DNA from: CAZMGV01 sp964565925
GTDB taxonomy: Bacteria > JAGRBM01 > JAHCIT01
DNA length: 64,000 nt
Reading direction: 5' to 3'
NCBI GenBank assembly: GCA_964565925.1
Contig: CAZMGV010000017.1
Coordinates: forward strand, 27,185 to 91,184
Numbering within the stretch: position 1 is the first letter of the stretch; every line of letters starts with the position of its first letter. The position numbers and the translations under genes are program-made. A model generated the notes under the pieces. It worked only from the letters and a program-made list of their open reading frames with translations. It ran no database searches and was not told the origin of the DNA. Below, piece after piece: positions 35,633-43,096 of this stretch.

Positions 35633-36433
35633 TCAGAGTCCTTTTCGCAGTTCGACCTTCGGCCAGATCCGGCTCCAGGCGTAGATCCCTTTCGGATGGG
35701 CAATGTCCGCCGGTTCGATTCGCAGCCGGTTCCGCACGGCATCCAGCGGCCAGTCCAGCATCTCCTCGAGCGGTTCCTCCGGCAGCCAGGCGGCATTACG
35801 CCCGCGCTGCCACGCTTCGATCAGATAGGGTCTGAAACCCGGGCCGTTATTCGGCATGGTGAGCGGCGCGAAGAGGAAGGCCATGCTGGCCAGAGCGGCG
35901 ACGCCGAAGATCGGGCACTGTCCATAAGTAAAACAAAGTAGCGTCGCCTCACCCAGTTCATCAGCTCCATAACCCGTCAGCGGATGCCAGAGATCGTGAC
36001 AGTCCCTGAACCGGTCGCGGAAATACTGCCGGTCGCCGTCCAGTGATACCTGGGGATCGTCGTCCCGGTAGCAGCGCGAGGTCGCTTCCGCCAGGGCCTG
36101 TCCATCGAGGCGCTCTTCCTCCATGTACCGGGCGTATGCATATCCGAAGGTGTCTTTCGGCAGTTTCGCCAGTTCGGAACGGCGGCGGTTCAGATGCTCA
36201 AGCAGCGACGGCTTTTCCCTGAGCAGCTTCTGGCCGAAATCAGTCTTGCGCACTCGGCGAAACGCCTTCTCGATGGCGTCACCCTCCAGCGAGAACACCA
36301 TCTCGGCGACCTTGTCGGAGCGGCTCGTGTCCTTGAGCACTTCGAGCATCGCCCGCCCGGCCCGGCCCCACTGGAACTTGAATGGAGGAACCGAGTCATC
36401 AATCAGAGCATCTTTTCTGGCTTCAGCATTCAA
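35633..36433 (-). CDS. Coq4-family ubiquinone biosynthesis protein (copy 1)
   Basis: 266 residues using a TTG start (36431-36433), with GGAGA ~10 nt upstream; the next Met is 29 residues in. The Coq4 zinc/metal signature is intact: HDLWHPLTGYGADELGE (HDxxH...E). Coq4 organises or catalyses C1 decarboxylation-hydroxylation in ubiquinone synthesis, mostly in eukaryotes and some bacteria. Roughly 40-45% similar by eye to the next gene, so the two arose by tandem duplication. It is downstream in the same orientation with a 31-bp gap, so co-transcription is likely. Confidence 0.85.
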   Translation of the reverse strand: MNAEARKDALIDDSVPPFKFQWGRAGRAMLEVLKDTSRSDKVAEMVFSLEGDAIEKAFRRVRKTDFGQKLLREKPSLLEHLNRRRSELAKLPKDTFGYAYARYMEEERLDGQALAEATSRCYRDDDPQVSLDGDRQYFRDRFRDCHDLWHPLTGYGADELGEATLLCFTYGQCPIFGVAALASMAFLFAPLTMPNNGPGFRPYLIEAWQRGRNAAWLPEEPLEEMLDWPLDAVRNRLRIEPADIAHPKGIYAWSRIWPKVELRKGL

Positions 36434-36464
36434 TGATTGGAATCTCCAGTCGAATAGATTGCGG

Positions 36465-37253
36465 TCAGGCCACGCGGATACGTCTGACCTTGGGATCGCC
36501 GTCGTTGTAGGCGTATATGCCGCCCGGGTGCATCCGCCGGGCCGGGACGATTTTCAGGTCTCGCTGCAGTTTCTCGAGCGGCCAGTCGAGATAGTCTTCG
36601 AGCGCCACCGCCGGCAGCCATCTGGCGGCCTTACCGCGCCGATAGGCCTGGATCAGGTACGGCTGCCAGCCGAACTTCTCGTTCGGTATGCCGATTGGCG
36701 GCAGCAGAAACGCCATACTCAGTATCAATCCGACTCCAACGTTCGGAAGTTGCGCGAAAGTGAATGCCAGCAGGGCAGCTTCACCCAGCTGGTCCGCACC
36801 GTATCCGGTCAGGGCATGCCACAAGTCATGCGAGTCGCGGTTGCGTTCGCGGAAATACTGCCGGTCCGGATCCAGGCGCGCCTGGGGATCGTCGTCACGG
36901 ATCGCGGCTTCCATGGCCTTGACCAGCCCTTCACCATCGAGCCGCTCCTGCTGCATGTACCGGTAGTAGGCATGACCGAATGTATTGTCCGGAAGACTGG
37001 CCAGCCGGTCCCGGTCCGATACAGACGCCAGCAGTGACCGGCGATTCTTCAGCAGCTCCAGCCCGCCCGGCTCTCGGATGAACTGCTGGAAAGCCCGTTC
37101 CATCCCCGGACCTTCGAGCGACATGGCAATCTCAAAGACCTTTTCGGACCGGGACGAATCCTCAAGCACCTGCGCCAGGGCGCGAACGGCCCGAACCCAC
37201 TGAAGCTCGGTCTTCGGCGGCGGAGCGGCAACATAGGTTGTTTGGCAATCCAT
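36465..37253 (-). CDS. Coq4-family ubiquinone biosynthesis protein (copy 2)
   Basis: 262 residues, ATG at 37251-37253 after AAGGTG. Carries the same metal motif, HDLWHALTGYGADQLGE, and the surrounding family features DNTFGHAYYRYMQQERLDGEGL, DRQYFRERNRDSHDLWH, and W.PYLIQAYRRG. It is first in a two-gene unit and divergent from a TetR gene across a 40-bp palindrome, so it is probably regulated by that TetR. Because no other ubiquinone gene is nearby, the pair may act on another lipid or quinone substrate (inference). Confidence 0.87.
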   Translation of the reverse strand: MDCQTTYVAAPPPKTELQWVRAVRALAQVLEDSSRSEKVFEIAMSLEGPGMERAFQQFIREPGGLELLKNRRSLLASVSDRDRLASLPDNTFGHAYYRYMQQERLDGEGLVKAMEAAIRDDDPQARLDPDRQYFRERNRDSHDLWHALTGYGADQLGEAALLAFTFAQLPNVGVGLILSMAFLLPPIGIPNEKFGWQPYLIQAYRRGKAARWLPAVALEDYLDWPLEKLQRDLKIVPARRMHPGGIYAYNDGDPKVRRIRVA

Positions 37254-37310
37254 GCCGGGTCACCTTTCAACTAAACGGTCAATCCGAAATCGGCTGCTTA
37301 CGTAACTCAC

Positions 37311-37350
37311 CGATTGACAATCTACCTGCACGCAGGCAGACTGTCAATCG
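37311..37350. promoter_or_regulatory. 40-bp TetR operator-like palindrome with embedded TTGACA boxes
   Basis: The 20-bp halves match at 17 of 20 positions; the outer 9 bp (cgattgaca/tgtcaatcg) are perfect. TTGACA occurs on both strands inside it, so binding would block both divergent promoters. It abuts the TetR start codon at 37351. Confidence 0.75.
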
Positions 37351-38031
37351 ATGAATGCAGCAGTCCAGCACGGTACCAAAGCCGAAAAGACCCATATCGC
37401 CATTCTCGAGGCGGCCGAAGAGATCTTCGCCCTGAAAGGATTTACGGCAGCCCGGCTCGAGGACATAGCCGATAAGGTCGGAATCAAGCGCGCCTCGCTC
37501 GTTTACTACTACAGAGACAAGCAGGCGCTTTATGCCGATGTCCTGAAAGGTGTCTTCGGAGGTCTGTTCGACCGGGTCAGTACGGCCTTCGATTCGCCCG
37601 GCACCCTCGTCGTCCGGACCGAAAATACAGTAGCTGCCTGGATCGACTACATCAGTGAACGGCCCGCACTTCCGAGACTCCTGCTCAGGGAGATCGCCGA
37701 CGCCAATCCCCGTCCCAGCAAAGCCATCCTCGACAGCGTCGCCCCGTTCTACCAGATGATCCATAAGGCTTATCTGGAAGGCATCAGCCAGATCTCCAAT
37801 CCGCCGTCGGATCCGATCCGAGCGCTGGGGTTTGCAAGTATCATTTCCGGTACAACCGTATTTTTCATCGCCGCGCTGACGGCACTTTCGCCGTCCGGGC
37901 AGAACTTCTCCCTCACCCCGGCGCAACTCGCTGCCCACAAGCAGGGGGTCCTGGAACTCGTCCGGCTCCTGCTTGAGCGGGGGGGACTCAAGGACCAGCC
38001 AACGGTCCGGCGCGGCAAGGAGACTGTCTGA
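37351..38031 (+). CDS. TetR/AcrR-family transcriptional regulator
   Basis: 226 residues. The N-terminal helix-turn-helix is clear: ILEAAEEIFALKGFTAARLEDIADKVGIKRASLVYYYRDKQALY (residues ~14-57). The C-terminal ligand-binding domain is helical. The ATG directly follows the 40-bp palindrome, with no Shine-Dalgarno sequence, so the message may be leaderless. Its stop overlaps the start of the hydrolase gene by one base, so the regulator is co-transcribed with alpha/beta hydrolase, SDR and probably the monooxygenase. It likely represses itself and the divergent Coq4 pair. Confidence 0.88.
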   Translation: MNAAVQHGTKAEKTHIAILEAAEEIFALKGFTAARLEDIADKVGIKRASLVYYYRDKQALYADVLKGVFGGLFDRVSTAFDSPGTLVVRTENTVAAWIDYISERPALPRLLLREIADANPRPSKAILDSVAPFYQMIHKAYLEGISQISNPPSDPIRALGFASIISGTTVFFIAALTALSPSGQNFSLTPAQLAAHKQGVLELVRLLLERGGLKDQPTVRRGKETV

Positions 38032-38981
38032 TGCCTGCCAATCCGGCGCCAGGAAAGTCACCGATCATCGCACCGCCGCTTCATTACGAAATGATCCGGG
38101 CAAACGGGCTCAACTTCCGGGTCGCGACTGCAGGTACAGGTAAGAAACTTGCGCTGCTGCTCCATGGCTTCCCGGAATTTTCCTATTCCTGGCGGCACCA
38201 GATTCCGCTCCTGGCAGAACTCGGCTACCGCGTCTGGGCACCCGACATGCGGGGTTACGGCGGCAGCGACGCCCCTGCCGGCGTGAAGAACTACCGTATA
38301 TCCGAACTGCTGAAGGACATCGGCGCGCTGATCGACGTTTCCGGCGCGGAAAGTGTCGCCCTTGTGGGACACGACTGGGGCGCTTTCGTCAGCTGGAACT
38401 TCGCCATGCGAAAGATCCGTCCGCTCGAACGCCTCATCATCATGAACGTCCCGCACCCAGGCGCGATGGAACGGGCAATGCGCAGCGGAGGCCTGTACAA
38501 CTGGGAACAGTTGCGGAAATCCTCGTACATGTTCCTGTTCCAGATTCCCAGATTGCCCGAAGCGATCGCACTCTTCATGGGCAACCGTCTCAGAACCCGG
38601 AACCCCGCCAGCGATTTCATGACCCGCGCCGACCTCGACGCCTATATCGCCAACGGGACGATCCCAGGCCGCATCACGACCATGCTGAACTACTATCGCG
38701 CGATGCTTCAGGGCGACCTGCCGAAAATCCGCAAATACGGATATCCGACGATCGAAACCCCGACCTTAATGGTCTGGGGTGAAGCCGATGTGGCGCTCGG
38801 AAAGGAACTGACGTATGGTACCGAGAAGTTCGTCAGGGACTTTACGATCCGCTACCTGCCGGGCGTCGGACATATGGTTCAACAGGAAGCTCCCGTCGAA
38901 GTGAATACCATGCTGGAAGCCTGGCTCACCGGCAGGGAGGTTCCACAAGCGGAAGATCTGGGGATGCGGAGGGCATCATGA
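38031..38981 (+). CDS. Alpha/beta hydrolase, epoxide hydrolase-like
   Basis: 316 residues. LLLHGFPEFSYSWRHQIPLL (HGFP oxyanion segment), PDMRGYGGSDAP and VGHDWGAFVSW (nucleophile Asp in GHDWG) identify the epoxide hydrolase/haloalkane dehalogenase branch. The late GVGHMVQQEAP supplies the catalytic His. It is cytoplasmic. It overlaps the TetR gene by 1 nt and the SDR gene by 4 nt (ATGA), so all three are translationally coupled. Substrate unknown; an epoxide or ester in lipid or xenobiotic breakdown is likely. Confidence 0.88.
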   Translation: MPANPAPGKSPIIAPPLHYEMIRANGLNFRVATAGTGKKLALLLHGFPEFSYSWRHQIPLLAELGYRVWAPDMRGYGGSDAPAGVKNYRISELLKDIGALIDVSGAESVALVGHDWGAFVSWNFAMRKIRPLERLIIMNVPHPGAMERAMRSGGLYNWEQLRKSSYMFLFQIPRLPEAIALFMGNRLRTRNPASDFMTRADLDAYIANGTIPGRITTMLNYYRAMLQGDLPKIRKYGYPTIETPTLMVWGEADVALGKELTYGTEKFVRDFTIRYLPGVGHMVQQEAPVEVNTMLEAWLTGREVPQAEDLGMRRAS

Positions 38982-39799
38982 AAAGTTTCAAGAACCGCGT
39001 GGCGGTCGTCACCGGCGCAGGGTCTGGAATCGGGCGGGCGACAAGCCTGGCGTTGGCAACCGAGGGCTGCGATCTGGCCATCTCGGACGTGAACGCGGCC
39101 TCGCTGGCGGAAACCGCAAAGATGATCGAGCAGAAAGGCCGCAAGGTGTCGACCCACATCCTCGACGTCTCCGACCGCAAGGCGATGGAGGGGTTCCCGG
39201 CCCAGGTGCTCAAGGCGCACGGCAAGGTGAATATCATCGTCAACAACGCCGGCATCGGCATCGCCGGCTCGTTTCTCGACCAGACGCTCGAAGACTGGGA
39301 CAAGATCGTCGGGATCAATTTCTGGGGCGTGGTCTATGGCTGCAAGTTCTTCCTGCCGCACCTGCTTCAGGCGGAGGAAGGCCATATCGTCACCATTTCC
39401 AGCCTCGCGGGCCTGATTCCGTCTCCCGGCATGTCGTCCTACGGGGCGACGAAGTTCGCCGTCCGGGCGATCACGGAAGCTCTGCGTGGCGAACTGGCCA
39501 ATACCAAAGTCAGTGCGACCAGCGTCCACCCCGGGGTCATCAACACCAACATTCCCAAGGCGACGAAGTTCATCAACCCGAAGGACCCGAGCGCCAAGGA
39601 AAAAGGCGCTAAGGCGTTCGAACGGTTCGGGCATCCGCCCGAGGACGTTGCCGATGCCATCGTGAAGGCGATCCGGAACAACGAGCCCCGTGCCGTCGTG
39701 GGCATCGAGGCGAAAGTGTTCGACGTCATTCAGCGCATCGCCCCCAGGCAGTTCGTCAAATACTCGGGCCTGATGACCAGGCGGGTCACCGGCCAGTAA
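38978..39799 (+). CDS. Short-chain dehydrogenase/reductase
   Basis: 273 residues of the classical SDR type. The cofactor motif VVTGAGSGIGRATSLAL, NNAGIGIAG, catalytic Ser in TISSLAGL and YGATK (YxxxK) are all intact. SDVNAAS after strand 2 suggests NAD preference (Asp). It overlaps the hydrolase gene by 4 nt. It probably oxidises or reduces an alcohol formed in the same pathway. A 67-bp gap follows before the monooxygenase. Confidence 0.9.
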   Translation: MKSFKNRVAVVTGAGSGIGRATSLALATEGCDLAISDVNAASLAETAKMIEQKGRKVSTHILDVSDRKAMEGFPAQVLKAHGKVNIIVNNAGIGIAGSFLDQTLEDWDKIVGINFWGVVYGCKFFLPHLLQAEEGHIVTISSLAGLIPSPGMSSYGATKFAVRAITEALRGELANTKVSATSVHPGVINTNIPKATKFINPKDPSAKEKGAKAFERFGHPPEDVADAIVKAIRNNEPRAVVGIEAKVFDVIQRIAPRQFVKYSGLMTRRVTGQ

Positions 39800-39866
39800 C
39801 GCCACCCATTCACAATACCGCCGGTAACGCGCCGGCAATTCAATCGGTTCCCGGAGGAGACACGTC

Positions 39867-41057
39867 ATGGCACAGCGGATGAAATTCGGTATTTTTCTCG
39901 CCCCTTTCCACCCGGTGGATGAGAATCCCACCCTGGCGCTCGAACGGGACATGCAGCTGCTCGAGCACCTGGACCAGCTGGGCTACGACGAAGCCTGGAT
40001 CGGCGAGCACCACTCGGCGGGATACGAGATCATCGCGAGCCCCGAAGTGTTCATCGCCGCCGCCGCGCAGCGGACCCGGCACATACGGCTGGGCACCGGC
40101 GTGTCGTCGCTCCCGTATCACCATCCGCTCATGCTCGCCGACCGGATCATGATGCTCGATCACCTGACCCGCGGCCGGGTGATCTTCGGTTGCGGTCCGG
40201 GCTCGCTGCCGTCTGATGCCTACATGATGGGGATCAATCCGGACGCCCAGCGCGACATGATGGACGAGGCGATCTCCGTGCTGGTGCCGCTGCTCCGGGG
40301 CGAGACGGTCACCCACAAGGCGAGCTGGTTCGAGCTGAAAGAGGCGCGCTTGCAGCTCAAGCCGTTCTCGCCCAAAGGTATCGAAATCGCCGTCGCCTCC
40401 ATGGTGTCTCCGTCGGGCGCCCGGGCGGCTGGCAAATACGGTCTTCCGCTGCTCTCCATCGGCGCCACCACGCAGGGCGGGTTCAACACGCTCGCGTCCA
40501 ACTGGAAAATCGCCGTCGACAAGGCGGCCGAACACGGCCAGCAGGTGAGCCGCGACGACTGGAGACTTGTGGGCCCGATGCACGTCGCCGAGACCCGCGA
40601 AAAAGCCCGCGAGAACGTCAAGTTCGGCCTCGGAAAGTGGCTCATGTATTTCAACAACGTCGGCGCACTCCCGCTGGCCCCGGCGTCCAGTCCGGACAAG
40701 GCGGTCGATTCGCTCATCAACTCGGGTCTTGCCGTGATCGGCGACCCGGACGACTGCATCAAGCAGATCGAAAAGCTCCAGAAGGAGTCCGGCGGTTTCG
40801 GGACCATGCTCCAGATGGCCGTCAACTGGGCCGATTTCGAGCAGACCAAGCGCAGCTACGAGCTGATCGCCCGGTACGTCTTCCCCCACTTCCAGCAGAC
40901 CAACGAATACCGCCAGCAGGCGATGTCCTGGGCGGCCACCAATCGGGGCAAGTTCATCGGACAGGTCATGGGAGCCATCGGCAAGGAGATCCGGAAGCAC
41001 AAGGAAGAAACCGATGCCAAAACCAGCGAGTCGAAACCGGAGAAGAAAGTCGGCTAG
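39867..41057 (+). CDS. Luciferase-like flavin-dependent monooxygenase (LLM class)
   Basis: 396 residues; GGAGGAG precedes the ATG. The TIM-barrel bacterial-luciferase fold is evident from MKFGIFLAPFHPVDENP, GYDEAWIGEHHSAGYEIIASPEVFIAAAAQRT and IRLGTGVSSLPYHHP. The length and the HHSAGYE signature fit the limonene-monooxygenase-like group using FMN, though F420 cannot be excluded. It is the last enzyme of the TetR-led operon. The tail ~40 residues are Lys/Glu-rich and probably disordered. Confidence 0.87.
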   Translation: MAQRMKFGIFLAPFHPVDENPTLALERDMQLLEHLDQLGYDEAWIGEHHSAGYEIIASPEVFIAAAAQRTRHIRLGTGVSSLPYHHPLMLADRIMMLDHLTRGRVIFGCGPGSLPSDAYMMGINPDAQRDMMDEAISVLVPLLRGETVTHKASWFELKEARLQLKPFSPKGIEIAVASMVSPSGARAAGKYGLPLLSIGATTQGGFNTLASNWKIAVDKAAEHGQQVSRDDWRLVGPMHVAETREKARENVKFGLGKWLMYFNNVGALPLAPASSPDKAVDSLINSGLAVIGDPDDCIKQIEKLQKESGGFGTMLQMAVNWADFEQTKRSYELIARYVFPHFQQTNEYRQQAMSWAATNRGKFIGQVMGAIGKEIRKHKEETDAKTSESKPEKKVG

Positions 41058-41068
41058 ACTCCCCGGCG

Positions 41069-41245
41069 ATGCGCAAGCGACGCCGCCCCACCTTCCGCGA
41101 CCAGCAGCCGAGCCCCAGACGGGCGCTGCTGGTCGCAGCTGTTCTGGCCCTGTTTTTGACTGGTATTGTCGTCATTATCCGCAACGCCGGCCGCGTCACC
41201 CGGAAGCTGCATGAACTTCCGAAGCAGGATGTCCAGAAACAATAA
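41069..41245 (+). CDS. Small single-pass membrane protein
   Basis: 58 residues. A strongly basic N-terminus (MRKRRRPTFRDQQPSPRR) is followed by one hydrophobic helix (ALLVAAVLALFLTGIVVII) and a short polar tail. It begins 11 bp after the monooxygenase stop and reads through to a stop 7 bp before the convergent cytochrome gene. The composition looks real, but I do not recognise a family and the ribosome site is weak. Confidence 0.45.
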   Translation: MRKRRRPTFRDQQPSPRRALLVAAVLALFLTGIVVIIRNAGRVTRKLHELPKQDVQKQ

Positions 41246-41252
41246 GCGGGAT

Positions 41253-41672
41253 TCAGCGCGGCGGTGCCCGAAGGGTCGACAGATAGTCGACCAGCGCATC
41301 GAGATCTTCCGGCGTGATCTCGGCAAACTGCTGCTTGGCCTCGAATACACGGGCGGGAAGTTTCGATTTCATTTCCGGGCCGGGGACGATCCATTTCCGC
41401 AGCTCTTCGCGCGAATACCGGGCGCCGGCGCCGTCCAGCGGGTGGCGCAGGTTGCCCTCGCCGGCGACGGAATGGCACGCGCCGCACATCTCCCGCTCGA
41501 AAACCGCCCTGCCCCTGGCCGCGGCGCCTTCCAGCCGGACCGGAGCGGTTACCTGAACAGCGGCGGGTGCGCTCCGGTCTGAAGGATTCCGCAGCCAGGC
41601 AAAAGCGACCGCCGCCAGGACCACGAGGAGGCCGGTCGCCAGCGCCACTTGTCCGGCCATTCGCTCGCGCAT
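41253..41672 (-). CDS. Membrane-anchored c-type cytochrome
   Basis: 139 residues; GGAGGAAAA before the ATG. An N-terminal helix (VALATGLLVVLAAVAFAWL) acts as a signal anchor. The heme motif MCGACHSV (CxxCH) and a later Met (GPEMKSKLP) as probable axial ligand define a class I cytochrome c domain facing the periplasm. It lies 17 bp downstream of the ferric-reductase-like gene, so it probably exchanges electrons with that protein. Confidence 0.87.
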   Translation of the reverse strand: MRERMAGQVALATGLLVVLAAVAFAWLRNPSDRSAPAAVQVTAPVRLEGAAARGRAVFEREMCGACHSVAGEGNLRHPLDGAGARYSREELRKWIVPGPEMKSKLPARVFEAKQQFAEITPEDLDALVDYLSTLRAPPR

Positions 41673-41689
41673 TTTTCCTCCGCCTCCCC

Positions 41690-43021
41690 TCAGGCCAGAT
41701 CGTAGAGTTCCGTGTGAATCCGTCCCAGCGGGACACCGAGCCCGTCCAGCGCCGACTCGGCCGTGCGGATGAGTGGCACCGGGCCGCAGATAAAGTATTC
41801 GAACCCGCCGCGTTCTTCAGGGAGCCAGCGCGAAAGAATATCCCGCGTAAGATAGCCCGTTTCGCCGCTCCAACCGTCGGGCGGGTCTTCGAGCAGATGA
41901 ACCAGCCGGAGGTTCAGCCGGCTCCGGAGCTGTTCCAGCTCTTCCCGGAAAATCACCTTGTCCCAGTTCCGGGTGCCATAGAAAAGGCACAAGGGCCGGA
42001 CGTCTCCACGTGCGGCCAGTGTGCGCAGCATGCTCATCACCGGCGCGATACCGACGCCGCCCGCGACGAACACATAGCCGCGGGCGTTCGGATGCCTGTC
42101 CGTGGAAAATGCCCCGTAGGGTCCATCGAGGAACGCTTTCGTTCCGGGCGGAACGTCCTTCACCGTGCGGGTAAAATCGCCCAGCTCCTTGATCGTCAGT
42201 TCGATACGTCCGTCCCCGCTGGCGCCGGGGGATACCGAAGCGGAAGATATCGAGAACGGGTGCTCCTCGATGGAAAACGGCGACTCGCCCAGCGTCAGCC
42301 AGGCGAACTGGCCCGGCGAGAAACGGAAACCCGCGTGTCCTTCGGGCACCAGCGCGAGGGTCCAGGCGTTCCCGTGTTCCGGGCGTACCTCGGCCACCCG
42401 GTACGGCCGGCCCTCCCTCCGCCAGGGCTTGCCGAGACGAACGTACCCCAGCAGCAGCGGCCAGAAGAGGGTAACAGCAAGCCAGCAGATCCGTTTCCAG
42501 GAGGCGTCCAGATATGTGGCCGCGGCTGCCGCGTGAGCAGTGCCCAGAAGCACCACCGCGACCGCCAGAACGCCGTGCCAGTTCCGCCAGCTTCCGTATT
42601 TAACATCAAGCTCCTTGCGCCAGAGCGAATAAGCCAGGAGTACGGCCAGAAGCCCCGTCGCCAGGATCGCCGCATAGAGATGCAGCGGCAGACCCCACGG
42701 ATGCCGGATGGCAAATAGCGCCGGGTTTTCCGCGAGCAGGAGGAGACCATGGGCCACTGCAAGCACCAGCGCGAGGATTCCGACGTACCGGTGGAAGTAG
42801 TAGACGACGTCGATACCGAAGGGGGCGCTCGCCCGGCGAAAGCGCGCCGTGAGCAGGAACTGCACGCCGAGAATGGAAAGGACGACGTAGCCGAGCACGG
42901 CGGAGAGATCGGCTGTGAAACCCGCTGCCGGCGGCGTCGTGCCCGCAAGCATCAGGCCCACCGGAGCCAGCACCAGTACCCAGTAAAGAACGATCCAGCA
43001 GATGGCTTTCGCCGCCGTCAT
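41690..43021 (-). CDS. Ferric reductase-like transmembrane flavoprotein
   Basis: 443 residues. The N-terminal ~200 residues carry about six helices with two bis-His pairs for heme (FHRYVGILALVLAVAHG and WHGVLAVAVVLLGTAH). The C-terminal half is a ferredoxin-reductase module: FAD site EEHPFSISSA, NAD(P) site VAGGVGIAPVMSMLRTL and FICGPVPLI. The layout matches NADPH-oxidase/ferric-reductase (FRE) proteins that move electrons from cytoplasmic NAD(P)H across the membrane. Together with the downstream cytochrome c it forms a small electron-transfer operon. Confidence 0.87.
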   Translation of the reverse strand: MTAAKAICWIVLYWVLVLAPVGLMLAGTTPPAAGFTADLSAVLGYVVLSILGVQFLLTARFRRASAPFGIDVVYYFHRYVGILALVLAVAHGLLLLAENPALFAIRHPWGLPLHLYAAILATGLLAVLLAYSLWRKELDVKYGSWRNWHGVLAVAVVLLGTAHAAAAATYLDASWKRICWLAVTLFWPLLLGYVRLGKPWRREGRPYRVAEVRPEHGNAWTLALVPEGHAGFRFSPGQFAWLTLGESPFSIEEHPFSISSASVSPGASGDGRIELTIKELGDFTRTVKDVPPGTKAFLDGPYGAFSTDRHPNARGYVFVAGGVGIAPVMSMLRTLAARGDVRPLCLFYGTRNWDKVIFREELEQLRSRLNLRLVHLLEDPPDGWSGETGYLTRDILSRWLPEERGGFEYFICGPVPLIRTAESALDGLGVPLGRIHTELYDLA

Positions 43022-43096
43022 TAGCCCAGTGTAGCCGACCCGATTGGAAGAAATCCGGCCTCCGGAAATCGGGACCGGGGGAAAAGCGGCCGGCGG

